The position numbers and the translations under genes were made by a program. The notes under the pieces were generated by a model. That model searched no databases and was not told where the DNA came from. It saw only the letters and a program-made list of their open reading frames with translations. From positions 1 through 57,360 of the forward strand of contig NZ_MSMP01000032.1 in NCBI RefSeq assembly GCF_001936575.1: a DNA stretch of 57,360 nt. The letters run 5' to 3'. Of this stretch, positions 42,766 to 53,900 are shown in pieces. The stretch comes from Tenacibaculum agarivorans. Its GTDB lineage: Bacteria; Bacteroidota; Bacteroidia; Flavobacteriales; Flavobacteriaceae. Positions within the stretch are counted from its first letter, which is position 1, and every line of letters begins with the position of its first letter.

Positions 42766-44034
42766 ATGAAAAAGCAAATTACATTTGTATGCCTTTGGTG
42801 TACACTACTATTAGTATCTCAAACAAAAAAAGTAGAGGGACTTTTATCAGCTAATAAATTTACAGGAATTGTTATAAGCGAATATGATGGTACTCACTTT
42901 TGGGTAACACATAATTCTAAATATAAAATAGTAGACAATAAAGGGAATATTGTATATACAGACATAGGAATGAAAAATACATTTCAACCTGGTAAAAATA
43001 GCGCAACGCTCAAGAATAGTATTTTTGAAGATTATGACACAAAAAAGTATGCAAGTAGATTTATTTCCATAAAAAATAAAAAGCCTCTAAGCGATTTTGT
43101 ATATCAAGACATCATTTCTTTTAATAACGATACATATTTAGCAGTAAAAAATATTCAAAAGAAGAGAGAGTATATATATTTGGATAAAGAATTAAAAATT
43201 CTTTATAAAACTGATTTAAATCAGATAGCTAAGAAAATGAACTTATCTTTTTCTGAGAAAATGAGGTTTAATAACCCTAAACTAAAGCGATTTTTTGGAG
43301 CCTTTAATGATGGATTAACCAAAATTTACAATCCTAAAAAAAATAAGTTTGGTTTTGTGAACAGAAATGGGAAAACAGTAATTCCTGAAGTATATAAAGT
43401 AGTTAATGATTTTTCAGAAGGATTAGCATCATTTAAAACGGATGATAATTTATATGGTTTTATAAATACAAAAGGAGAAAAGGTAATACCAGCAAAATAT
43501 AGTAAACAACCTTATTCTTTTTTAAGCGGTAGAGCGAAAGTATTATCAAAAAGTGGCTTCTTTGGATATATAGACTCCAAAGATGATTTAGTGATCGATG
43601 TACAATATAGATTTGCTACTAACTTTTATAAAGGTTATGCATTAGTTCAAAAAGATGAAATGTCCCCAGTTTTACTTATAGACAAGAATGGAACAGTAGT
43701 GAAAGAGTTTGGGAAAGATATAAAGGTAAAATTTCAAGAGAAAGCACATCAATTTCTGACTCCTGCTATTCATGTAGAGTACTTAACACATGTCAATTCA
43801 ACACTACAACAATTAGTAGATTTTAAAAAAGGTATTTTTATCAATAGGTTTAACCGTTATGGTTTACTAGATATGGAAGGAAATGTCATTTTAGATTTTA
43901 AATATAGTTCTCTAAAAGATTACAATAATGGTTTAGTATTAGCAATTTATAAGGATAAGAACAATATACAAAAGCAAGGATTACTCAATGAAAAAGGAGA
44001 ATTTGTGGTAGAAGTTGGTGAATCTAAATTTTAA
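42766..44034 (+). CDS. WG-repeat protein
   Basis: 422 residues from the ATG at 42766, chosen for its signal peptide (ITFVCLWCTLLLVSQ). Repeats of the WG type follow: KNKFGFVNRNGKTVIPEVYK, DNLYGFINTKGEKVIPAKYS, KSGFFGYIDSKDDLVIDVQY, RYGLLDMEGNVILDFKY. It is probably a periplasmic or surface beta-propeller-like protein of unknown partner. Confidence 0.88.
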   Translation: MKKQITFVCLWCTLLLVSQTKKVEGLLSANKFTGIVISEYDGTHFWVTHNSKYKIVDNKGNIVYTDIGMKNTFQPGKNSATLKNSIFEDYDTKKYASRFISIKNKKPLSDFVYQDIISFNNDTYLAVKNIQKKREYIYLDKELKILYKTDLNQIAKKMNLSFSEKMRFNNPKLKRFFGAFNDGLTKIYNPKKNKFGFVNRNGKTVIPEVYKVVNDFSEGLASFKTDDNLYGFINTKGEKVIPAKYSKQPYSFLSGRAKVLSKSGFFGYIDSKDDLVIDVQYRFATNFYKGYALVQKDEMSPVLLIDKNGTVVKEFGKDIKVKFQEKAHQFLTPAIHVEYLTHVNSTLQQLVDFKKGIFINRFNRYGLLDMEGNVILDFKYSSLKDYNNGLVLAIYKDKNNIQKQGLLNEKGEFVVEVGESKF

Positions 44035-44082
44035 AAATATTTTGGAGTTATTTCTTTCTGATTCTATTTTTTTAGTTATTAT

Positions 44083-44166
44083 TAGCTTCTAGCTTCTAGC
44101 TTCTAGCTTCTAGCTTCTAGCTTCTAGCTTCTAGCTTCTAGCTTCTAGCTTCTAGCTTCTAGCTTC
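44083..44166. repeat. Heptanucleotide microsatellite (TAGCTTC)12
   Basis: Twelve perfect tandem copies of the 7-mer TAGCTTC, 84 bp. It lies between the WG-repeat gene and the PIG-L gene, 135 bp upstream of the latter. Such tracts change copy number by slippage. Confidence 0.97.
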
Positions 44167-44268
44167 TGACCTAGTAGATCTCTAAGTTGAAAATTTACAG
44201 CCAATCATAGCTAGCATATAAAAATGTTAGTGTTTTGTTAAACTCATTTCCTTAGCGTTTAAAAAGAT

Positions 44269-44276
44269 TACATTTG
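44269..44276 (+). promoter_or_regulatory. Promoter -7 box of the PIG-L gene
   Basis: TACATTTG matches TAnnTTTG and lies 25 bp before the start codon. The spacing to an upstream TTG is not ideal. The heptamer tract ends about 100 bp upstream. Confidence 0.4.
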
Positions 44277-44301
44277 TTTGTCAATCTTTTAACCCATAGA
44301 A

Positions 44302-46800
44302 ATGAACAGAAAAGTACTTGTTTGTCTTTCATTTTTGCTGATTTCTGTTTCAGCAGTAGCGCAAAAACCACAAAAGTTAACAACCAATCAGATTTACGAA
44401 AAAATTCAAAAACTAAATTTTTTAGGAACAGCATTGTATGTAGCGGCGCATCCTGATGATGAAAATACACGATTAATAGCGTATTTAGCAAATAAAGTAA
44501 AAGCAAGAACAGCCTATTTATCACTAACAAGAGGAGATGGTGGACAAAATTTAATAGGTTCAGAAATTCGTGAATTGTTAGGGGTTATAAGAACGCAAGA
44601 ATTATTAGCTGCAAGAGGAGTAGACGGAGGAGAACAGCAATTTTCAAGAGCTAATGATTTCGGATATTCTAAGCATCCAGATGAAACATTAGCAATTTGG
44701 GAAAAAGATAAAGTATTATCTGACGTAGTTTGGGCAATCAGAACTTTTAAACCAGATGTAATTGTTAATCGTTTTGATCATAGAACGCCAGGAACTACCC
44801 ATGGTCACCACACAACATCTGCAATGTTAAGCGTTGAAGCTTTTGATTTGGCAGGTGATAAAACTAAATATCCAGAACAATTAAAATATACTGATACTTG
44901 GCAACCAAACCGTTTATTTTTCAACACATCGTGGTGGTTTTATGGAAGTAGAGAACGATTCGAAAAAGCGGATAAAAGTAAAATGTTAAATTTCGATATT
45001 GGTGTGTATTATCCTTTAAAAGGAGTTTCTAATAATGAATTAGCATCAATAGCTAGTAGCCAACATTTATGTCAAGGTTTTGGTAGATTAACGACAAGAG
45101 GAGGACAAACAGAGTATGTAGAGTTTTTAAAAGGAGATTTTCCAAAAGATAAGAAGAATATTTTTTCAGGAATTAATACCACTTGGAATAGAGTAAAAGG
45201 AGGGGGAGAAATAGGAGATATCTTATATGAAATAGAACAAAATTTTGATTTTGTAAATCCAGCAAAACATTTACCAAGTCTTGTAAAAGCATATAGTCTG
45301 ATAGAAAAATTAGAAGATGAGCATTGGAAAACTATCAAATTAAAAGAAATAAAAAATATTATAGAAGCTTGTGCAGGATTGTATTTAGAAGCTTCAGCAA
45401 AAACCTCTAGTGCTACACCAAATTCTTCTGTAAAAGTAGATTTTGAAGTATTAAATAGAAGTACAGTTTCTATGGATTTAACTTCAATAGAATGGTTGCC
45501 TGCTAAATCAAAAGTTGAAAAGAATTTAGATTTACTAGCTAATAAGAAAGAGAATTTTACGGAAAATTTATCACTATCTGGTATTTCTTATTCATCTCCA
45601 TATTGGTTATCTAATCCTTGGGATTTAGGAATGTATACTGTAAATAATCAAGAATTAATTGGGAAACCAGAAACGCCAAGACCAATTCAGGTAAAATTCA
45701 ATTTAATGATTGAAGATATACCAATTTCTTTCACTAAAAATGTAATTAGACGTTATTCACAAAGAGATAAAGGAGAGATTTATGAGCCTTTTGAAGTGCT
45801 ACCTAAAGTAACAACGAGATTAAAAGATAAGGTGATTATTTTTTCAGATAACACATCCAAAAAAATAGCTGTAGAAGTTAGGTCAGGAGAAGCAAACGTA
45901 AATGGTAAAGTAACATTGAAAGTTCCTAGCGGTTGGAATGTTACACCACAAGAGGTAGATTTCAATATTGAACAGAAAGGAGATAAACAAGTTGTTGATT
46001 TTACTATAAATCCTTCTGCTACCCAATCTGAAGGAAATATTGAAGCCATTGCAAGTATTTCCAATACTATGTTTGATAAAGAACTCATAGATATCAATTA
46101 CAATCATATTCCTAAGCAATCTGTACTCTTACCTTCAAAAGCGAAAGTAGTTCGTTTAGATATTAAAAAAGAAGGGAAATCTATTGGTTATATCCAAGGA
46201 TCTGGAGATGCAGTACCAGAAAGTTTACGTCAAATAGGTTATACAGTAACAGAGATTCTTCCTGAAAGTATTAATGAGAATTCATTACGTGATTTTGATG
46301 CGGTTGTGATTGGTATTAGAGCTTACAATACGAAAAAAGTATTACAGTTTAAGCAAAAGTATGTATTAGAGTACGTTAAAAATGGAGGCAATGTAATTGT
46401 CCAGTACAATACAAATAGAAGAGTAGATGTAAAAGCACCATATACATTGCAATTATCTAGAGATAGGGTTACGGATGAGCATGCTAAAGTAAAAATGCTA
46501 GCTAAAGAACATTCAGTATTGAATTATCCTAATAAAATTTCGGATACTGATTTTGAAGGATGGGTGCAAGAAAGAGGCTTATATTTTCCTAACAAGTGGA
46601 GTAACGAATATACTCCAATACTAGCCATGAATGATAAAGGAGAGTCTTCTAAAAAAGGAAGTTTGTTAGTGGCGCAATACGGAAAAGGAAACTATATCTA
46701 CACAGGATTAAGTTTCTTTAGGGAGTTGCCAGCAGGAGTTCCTGGAGCCTATAAGCTGTTTGCCAATCTACTCTCACTAAAAGAGAACCAAATTAAATAA
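44302..46800 (+). CDS. PIG-L/LmbE family deacetylase, large secreted form
   Basis: 832 residues with signal peptide ending AVAQ. The deacetylase domain (about 40-330) has the zinc motif AAHPDDE (H50, D53) and THGHHTTSAML. The middle is beta-sandwich-like, and the C-terminal part (about 610-830) resembles a glutamine-amidotransferase-like domain (DAVVIGIRAYNTKK, NGGNVIVQYNTNRR). It probably removes an N-acetyl group from a glycan or glycoconjugate in the periplasm. A terminator follows. Confidence 0.9.
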   Translation: MNRKVLVCLSFLLISVSAVAQKPQKLTTNQIYEKIQKLNFLGTALYVAAHPDDENTRLIAYLANKVKARTAYLSLTRGDGGQNLIGSEIRELLGVIRTQELLAARGVDGGEQQFSRANDFGYSKHPDETLAIWEKDKVLSDVVWAIRTFKPDVIVNRFDHRTPGTTHGHHTTSAMLSVEAFDLAGDKTKYPEQLKYTDTWQPNRLFFNTSWWFYGSRERFEKADKSKMLNFDIGVYYPLKGVSNNELASIASSQHLCQGFGRLTTRGGQTEYVEFLKGDFPKDKKNIFSGINTTWNRVKGGGEIGDILYEIEQNFDFVNPAKHLPSLVKAYSLIEKLEDEHWKTIKLKEIKNIIEACAGLYLEASAKTSSATPNSSVKVDFEVLNRSTVSMDLTSIEWLPAKSKVEKNLDLLANKKENFTENLSLSGISYSSPYWLSNPWDLGMYTVNNQELIGKPETPRPIQVKFNLMIEDIPISFTKNVIRRYSQRDKGEIYEPFEVLPKVTTRLKDKVIIFSDNTSKKIAVEVRSGEANVNGKVTLKVPSGWNVTPQEVDFNIEQKGDKQVVDFTINPSATQSEGNIEAIASISNTMFDKELIDINYNHIPKQSVLLPSKAKVVRLDIKKEGKSIGYIQGSGDAVPESLRQIGYTVTEILPESINENSLRDFDAVVIGIRAYNTKKVLQFKQKYVLEYVKNGGNVIVQYNTNRRVDVKAPYTLQLSRDRVTDEHAKVKMLAKEHSVLNYPNKISDTDFEGWVQERGLYFPNKWSNEYTPILAMNDKGESSKKGSLLVAQYGKGNYIYTGLSFFRELPAGVPGAYKLFANLLSLKENQIK

Positions 46801-46810
46801 TGTAATAGTA

Positions 46811-46835
46811 AAACCTCGAATTTCGAGGTTTTTTT
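46811..46835 (+). terminator. Terminator after the PIG-L gene
   Basis: AAACCTCGAA pairs with TTCGAGGTTT, followed by T residues. Confidence 0.85.
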
Positions 46836-46906
46836 ATGCGTTGAAGTCTATTTCTGTTGTTTAAAAGATAAGAGAAAAACAGGCATAAGTTTAATTCTAT
46901 ATTTAA

Positions 46907-46938
46907 TTGGTTTTCCACGTTTTTTGAACCTATGTTTG
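46907..46938 (+). promoter_or_regulatory. Promoter of the EamA gene
   Basis: TTG at 46907-46909, 21 bases, then TATGTTTG at 46931-46938: both boxes fit the flavobacterial housekeeping promoter. The start codon is 39 bp downstream. Confidence 0.6.
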
Positions 46939-46977
46939 TAGCCTAAGAAACTTTTTTATACCCTTAAAACTTACACA

Positions 46978-47817
46978 TTGAAAAAAGCCATTTATTTAAT
47001 GCTACTTAGCGCATTGTGTTTTACCATAATGAATATATCGGTAAAATACTTAGCAGGATTCTCTGCTTATCAAAAAGTATTTTTTAGAGCTATTGGATCT
47101 TTAATTTTTACTATGGGATATTTAATATATCATAAAATACCAATGTTAGGAAATCAAAAAAAACTTTTGGTGTTAAGAGGTTTGGTAGGTGTAACTTCTA
47201 TGGGGTTATTTTTCGCTTCTACAGATTATTTATCTATTGGCACTGCAGTTTCTTTGCGATATACTTCTCCTATTTTTGCCGCAATTTTAGCTGTTGTACT
47301 ATTGAAAGAAAAAATATTTAAAATGCAATGGTTCTATTTTTTCATAGCTTTTGTAGGGGTACTTTTGATAAAAGGATTTACCAATGAAGTCAATATACTA
47401 GGTGTAAGTTTAATTTTAGTTTCTGCGTTTTTTAGCGGCTTGGTATATGTAGTAATTACTAAGATTGGTAACCAAGATCATCCTGTAGTGATTGTTAATT
47501 ATTTCATGTGGATTTCCACTATTTTGGGAGGTTTATTGTCGATAAATAATTGGAAGACACCTAAAGGAACAGAATGGTTAATCCTATTAAGTTTGGGGCT
47601 GTTTGGATATTTTGGACAGTTATTTATGACTAAAGCGTATCAGCTAGGTACGGTGAATAAAATTGTTCCATTAAAATATATAGAGGTTGTTTTTACCATG
47701 ATTCTAGGAATGTTATGGTTTGGAGATCAGTATCCTTTATTAAGTGTATTAGGTGTTGTTTTAGTAATTGCAGCTTTAGTTTTAAACGTTTTGTATAAAC
47801 AGAAAGTAAAAGCTTAG
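46978..47817 (+). CDS. EamA/DMT-family transporter
   Basis: 279 residues with ten hydrophobic segments in two EamA halves (first FTIMNISVKYLAG, second LVYVVITKIGNQ). It starts with TTG. Drug/metabolite transporters of this family export amino acids or other metabolites, with the substrate unknown. A terminator follows. Confidence 0.9.
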   Translation: MKKAIYLMLLSALCFTIMNISVKYLAGFSAYQKVFFRAIGSLIFTMGYLIYHKIPMLGNQKKLLVLRGLVGVTSMGLFFASTDYLSIGTAVSLRYTSPIFAAILAVVLLKEKIFKMQWFYFFIAFVGVLLIKGFTNEVNILGVSLILVSAFFSGLVYVVITKIGNQDHPVVIVNYFMWISTILGGLLSINNWKTPKGTEWLILLSLGLFGYFGQLFMTKAYQLGTVNKIVPLKYIEVVFTMILGMLWFGDQYPLLSVLGVVLVIAALVLNVLYKQKVKA

Positions 47818-47840
47818 TTTGTTTAATAGTTATCAAAAAT

Positions 47841-47871
47841 AAAAAACACCACTATAACAGTGGTGTTTTTT
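47841..47871. terminator. Bidirectional terminator
   Basis: AAAAAACACCACT and AGTGGTGTTTTTT form a strong hairpin between the convergent EamA and giant-protein genes. Confidence 0.85.
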
Positions 47872-47905
47872 ACCTATAAAAAGAAGTTGTATAGTCCCCT
47901 TTATT

Positions 47906-50900
47906 TTAATTTTTAATAAATTTTTTAATAATCCTTGTACTAGAAAGATTAGGAGAAGTAACCTCTAATAGATATACACCAGTAGGTAATTGAGATACAT
48001 CTAACATACTATCTTTTCTATAATCTATCACTTGTTTTATAAATACACCATTTAAAGTGTAGATACGTAAAGTAATATCCAAAGGTAAATCAGAAATCTG
48101 AATAGTATTCACTGTAGGATTTGGATATACTTTAATTATTGCTTTTTCTTGTCTAGGAGTTAATGGTTTTTTAGGGTGAATAACCAAAGTTTTTGTTACT
48201 GTTTCTGCAGTATGATAGTTGCTATTTCCGTTTTGACTCACAGTAATATTAATTGTTCCGGTATTTAGAATAGTTACTGTATTACCAGAAATGGTAGCTA
48301 TATTACTATCTGAACTATGGAAAGTAACGGCTAAACCAGAAGAAGCAATTGCAGTTAAATCAAAAGTATCATCACCATAGTTTACATCTACTAAATCATT
48401 AAATGTAATAGTTTGATTTGCTTTCTTGATTTCAAAATCATTCGAAATAAATGAGATATTATAATTAGGATTGGTTAAAGTTCCTTGTTGAATTGAATAA
48501 AATCCAACATTTTCGCCTACTTTACGTGTTAAGTCTCCAGAAAGGATATCACTATCAACTAAATTACCTGAAATAATTGTATAAGTAAGATTAGGATCAC
48601 TAGTTCCAAATACTTTAGATTGTCTTATGTCTGGTGTAACTGTAATAGCTTTTTGATTTACAGTTAGTGTCTGAGTAACATTAGTAGCTGCATTATAATT
48701 TCCATTTCCAGCTTGACTAGCTGTTATAGTTGTAGTTCCTACACCAACAATTGTTATTGTATTTCCAGAAATAGTTGCAACAGAAGTATCAGAACTAGAA
48801 TAGGTAATTGTTAATCCAGAATCCGAAGTAGCATTTAGATTAAAATCAGCATCTCCATAAGTAACATCTGACAAACTATTAAATATTATTGCCTGATCTG
48901 CTTTAGTGATTTCAAAGTCATTTGAAACAAATGTAATACCATAGTTAGCATTATCTAAAGTTCCTTGATTGATTGCATAGAATCCAACATCTTCTCCAGT
49001 TATTCTTTCTATGTCTCCATTTAATACATCCCCAATTACTAAACTACCTGAAGTAATAGAGTAGGTTAGTGTAGGCTCTGTAGTCCCGAATACTTTAGCT
49101 TGTCCAGCATCAGCAGTAACTGTAATTGCTTTTTGATTTACAGTTAGTGTCTGAGTAACATCCGCAGCTGCATTATAATTTCCATTTCCAGTTTGACTAG
49201 CTGTTATAGTTGTAGTTCCTACACCAACAATAGTTACAATATTTCCAGAAACAGTGGCTACAGAAGTATCCGAACTTGAGTATGTCACTGTTAATCCAGA
49301 ATTAGAAGTAGCATTTAGATTAAAATCAGCATCACCATAAGTTACATCTGATAAACTATTGAAAGTGATTAATTGATCCGCCTTATTGATTTCAAAATCG
49401 TTCGAAACAAATGTGATATCATAGTTAACATTATCTAAAGTTCCTTGATTGATTGCATAGAATCCAACATTTTCTCCAGTTACTCTTTCTATGTTTCCAT
49501 TCAATAGATCTCCTGAAACTAAACTACCTGAAGTAATAGAGTAGGTTAGTGTAGGTTCTGTAGTTCCAAATACTTTAGCTTGTCCAGCATCAGCAGTAAC
49601 TGTAATAGCTTTTTGATTTACAGTTAGTGTCTGAGTAACATCAGTAGTTGCGTTGTAGTTTCCATTCCCAACTTGACTCGCTGTAATAGTTGTAGTTCCT
49701 ACACCAACAATAGTCACTGTGTTTCCAGAAACGGTTGCCACAGCAGTATCAGAACTAGAATAGGTAATTGTTAATCCAGAATCCGAAGTCGCATTTAAAT
49801 TAAAATCAGCATCACCATAAGTTACATCTGATAAACTATTGAATGTGATTGTTTGATCCGCTTTCGTGATTTCAAAATCGTTAGAAACAAATGTGATATC
49901 ATAGTTAGTATTATCCAAAGTTCCTTGATTGATTGCATAGAACGCAACATCTTCTCCAGTTACTCTTTCTATGTTTCCAATCAATGCATCTCCAGTTAAT
50001 AAATTACCAGAAGTAATTGAGTAGGTTAGGGTAGGTTCTGAAGTTCCAAATACTTTAGCTTGTCCAGCATCAGCAGTAATTGTAATAGCTTTTTGATTTA
50101 CAGTTAGTGTCTGAGTAACATCTGTAGCTGCATTATAATTTCCATTCCCAGCTTGACTAGCTGTTATAGTTGTAGTTCCCACACCAACAATTGTTACAGT
50201 ACTTCCTGAAACAGTTGCTACAGAAGTATCCGAACTAGAATAGGTAATTGTTAATCCAGAATCCGAAGTTGCATTTAGATTAAAATCAGCATCTCCATAA
50301 GTTAGATCTGATAAACTATTGAATGTGATTGCCTGATCTGCTTTAGTGATTTCAAAATTGTTCGAAACAAATGTGATATCATAGTTAGCATTATCTAAAG
50401 TTCCTTGATTGATGGTATAAAACCCAACATTTTCTCCTGTTACTCTTTCTATGTTTCCATTTAATACATCTCCTGAAACTAAACTACCTGAAGTAATAGA
50501 GTAGGTTAGTGTAGGCTCTGTAGTTCCAAATACTTTAGCTTGTCCAGCATCAGCAGTAATTGTAATAGCTTTTGTATTTACAGTTAGTGTCTGAGTAACA
50601 TCAGTAGCTGCATTATAATTTCCATTCCCAACTTGACTCGCTGTAATAGTTGTAGTTCCTACACCAACAATAGTCACTGTGTTTCCAGAAACGGTTGCCA
50701 CAGAAGTATCCGAACTTGAGTATGTCACTGTTAATCCAGAATCCGAAGTAGCATTTAAATTAAAATTAGCATCACCATAGGTTACATCTGCTAAACTATT
50801 GAAAGTGATTGTCTGATCCGCTTTAGTGATTTCAAAATCGTTCGAAACAAATGTGATGTTATAATTTACATTACCTAAAGTTCCTTGATTGATTGCATAG

Positions 50901-53900
50901 AACCCAACATTTTCGCCTGTTACTCTTTCTATGTTTCCATTCAATAGATCTCCTGAAACTAAACTACCTGAAGTAATAGAGTAGGTTAGTGTAGGCTCTG
51001 TAGTTCCGAATACTTTAGCTTGTCCAGCATCAGCAGTAATTGTAATCTCTCTTGGGGTTACTTTTAAGGTTTGATCTACTGATGCAGCCGCATTAAAATT
51101 GTTATTTCCAGCTTGACTTGCCGTGATGATTGTGCTTCCGACACCCACAATAGTAATTGTATTTCCAGAAACTGTTGCCACTGAAGTATCTGAACTCATA
51201 TATGAAATTGCTAAACCTGAATCTGCGCTTGCACTTAAATTAAAATCAGTATCTCCGTAAGTGACATCAGTTAGATTATTGAAAGTAATAGCTTGATTTA
51301 CTTTATTGAACACAAAATCATCAAAAACTGCCAACAAACCACTTCTTTGCGTGATTTCTATTTTATCTACATCATCAAATATTGAAGTTAAATCATGAAA
51401 ACCTTGATTAATATCACCTCCTGAATCACTCCCAATAGAACTTCCATTTTTGAATCCTGTAATAGTAGCCAATCCACCATATCCACCTTGATCTGAAAAG
51501 TAAAAACTATCTATATTAAAGGCTGAACCGTCGATAGCTTCAATCGTAAATTTATCAGTGCTTCCTGTAAAAGGTGCTGCTTGTATTCCATTAGAACCCG
51601 CATTACCTCTAAAAGCACTTTCTTGAATAACACCTGGACTTACAGTAAATTTAAAACCATCAATTTCATAACTCGCTCCTAGAGTCGCATTTTTCGAAAA
51701 GTCTTCTGCATTAAAATCGATTACTTTTTGAGCTATGATAAAATTTGCTCCAGTAAAACCTAAAGTATAATTGTTATTCAATGCTAAAGTTCCCTGTGAA
51801 ATTGCATATGTACCAATAGTTTCTCCTGCAACTCTAGTTAAACTCCCTGTAAATGTATCACTACCGACTAGGCTTCCTCTGGTAATACTATAGGATAAAG
51901 TAGGGTCACTACTTCCTATTTCTTTACTAAGTCTATCTGTTTGGATATCAATTTCCATTTTATTTACTACAAGTGTTTGTGGAACATCGGTAGCAGGCTT
52001 AAAATCAGGATTGCCAGCTTGTGATGCGGTAATGGTAGTTGTTCCTGCTCCAACAATAGTTACGGTATTTCCTGAAACAGTAGCTACTGAAGTATCAGAA
52101 CTTACGTAGGTGACAGCTAAACCTGAATCTGATATAGCTGTTAAGTCGAAATCTGTATCACCATAGGTAACATCGGTTAAAGGATTAAAGGTGATCGTTT
52201 GTTCAGCTTGACCGAATTCGTATGCTCCAATGTCTATAGTAGCTGTAGTATCGTTATTACCATCAATGATTCTTACTTTTCCTCCTAAACCTATAGCTAC
52301 TGTAGTTGCGGAATTATTTCCTGCATCTATTAAAGGAGAACTTCCTTGCAAGCTAAAATCTTCTGCCGCGATGTCTTTGAAAAGCACATCTGTGACTGTG
52401 GTTCCATCAATATTACCTGTGCCAGATGGATTTTCTCCTTTTAGATAACTATAATTCGAGCTTAGAACTCCAGCACCTGTTATTAAAACAGTCCTATTTT
52501 GTGTACCTTCAACAATGGTGTTTTCTAAAGTGATATTTCCATTATTGGTTCCAAAAACCCCAAATGCAGACTGCACTGTATTGTTTATGAGTGTACAATT
52601 AGTAAAGGTCAAATTTTGATTGTATGCATAAATAGCATCGGTTACCGTTGCCGTATTATCATAGAATAAACAATTAGTAAAAGTAGTAGAACTTGTACCA
52701 TCGGCGTGGGAAATAATTGAACCTAATTCGGCTTGATTATTTCTAAAAATACAGTTATTAATTTCAATAGCACTACCATTACGCACAAACATAGCTCCAC
52801 CATGTGTATCTGTTATAACACGAGAATTATTTTCGACTGTTGCGTTTCCTTCTTCAATAATAAAACCATCAATGGTGATATTCTCTTTTTCTTCGATAGT
52901 AATTATCGTTTGACTATTTCCTTGCGTATCACCAGGGATACCAAGATCTCCACTTAAGATAGTTGGATGATTCGTCCAGTCTCTTTCAGATAAGTCACTT
53001 TCTGTTCCTTTAAAGCCACCATATAATTTAATATTACTTGGAATATGAAATGAAAGCTTATTGTTAGTTCCTGGATCATAAGATCCTTGCTGTACCCATA
53101 TTTCTTCTACCGTTGGACAAGATCTTACTATTTTTAATGCCTGTTGTAGTGAAACTGCTTCTGCCCAAGAAGTCCCTGTATTCGTTTCACTACCTGTAGG
53201 AGTAACGAATAATTTATTTGAAGTAATAGCCGAGCAATCGTAAGGAATATAGACATGCAATTCATCATTATGGATACCATCTTTCCCTCGGAAATACAAC
53301 TTATTGCCTAACGGAGTAAATTCTACAGGACTTGAACCACTTGTTGGATTAACATCTGCAGCAAGAAATGTCCCTGCTTCTGTTCCATCGGTTTGCCAAA
53401 CTTCCGTACTATGAATACCATCATCAGCTCTAAAAAACAATAAGTCTCCAAAAGATTGAAAGTAGCCTACTCCAGATGAAGCTACCCCTGGATGTATATC
53501 CTTAAAAAGTTGAGTTCCTGCTTCTGTACCATCACTCACCCATAATTCACGACCATATACATTGTTTTCTGCTCGAAAATAGAGTTTATCTTTATGAACA
53601 TATAAATCTGCTACACCACTACTATTGATACCTGTAAAAATGTCCTTTACTAACTGTACAGTAGATGTAGCTGGGTCAAACACGTGTAATTCTCCACCTC
53701 TGGTTGCATCTCTCATTACGAAAAATAACTTACTATCAAAAGGGATTAAATCGTAAGGATTACTTGAAGCGAATCCTACCCCTGTTTCAAAAGCCATTTT
53801 GCTCCCCGAACTAGTACCATCAGTTTCCCAAATCTCGACACCTTCTGTAGAGGTAGAGGCTTCAATATACATTTTACCATCTAAAATCACTATCCCACGG

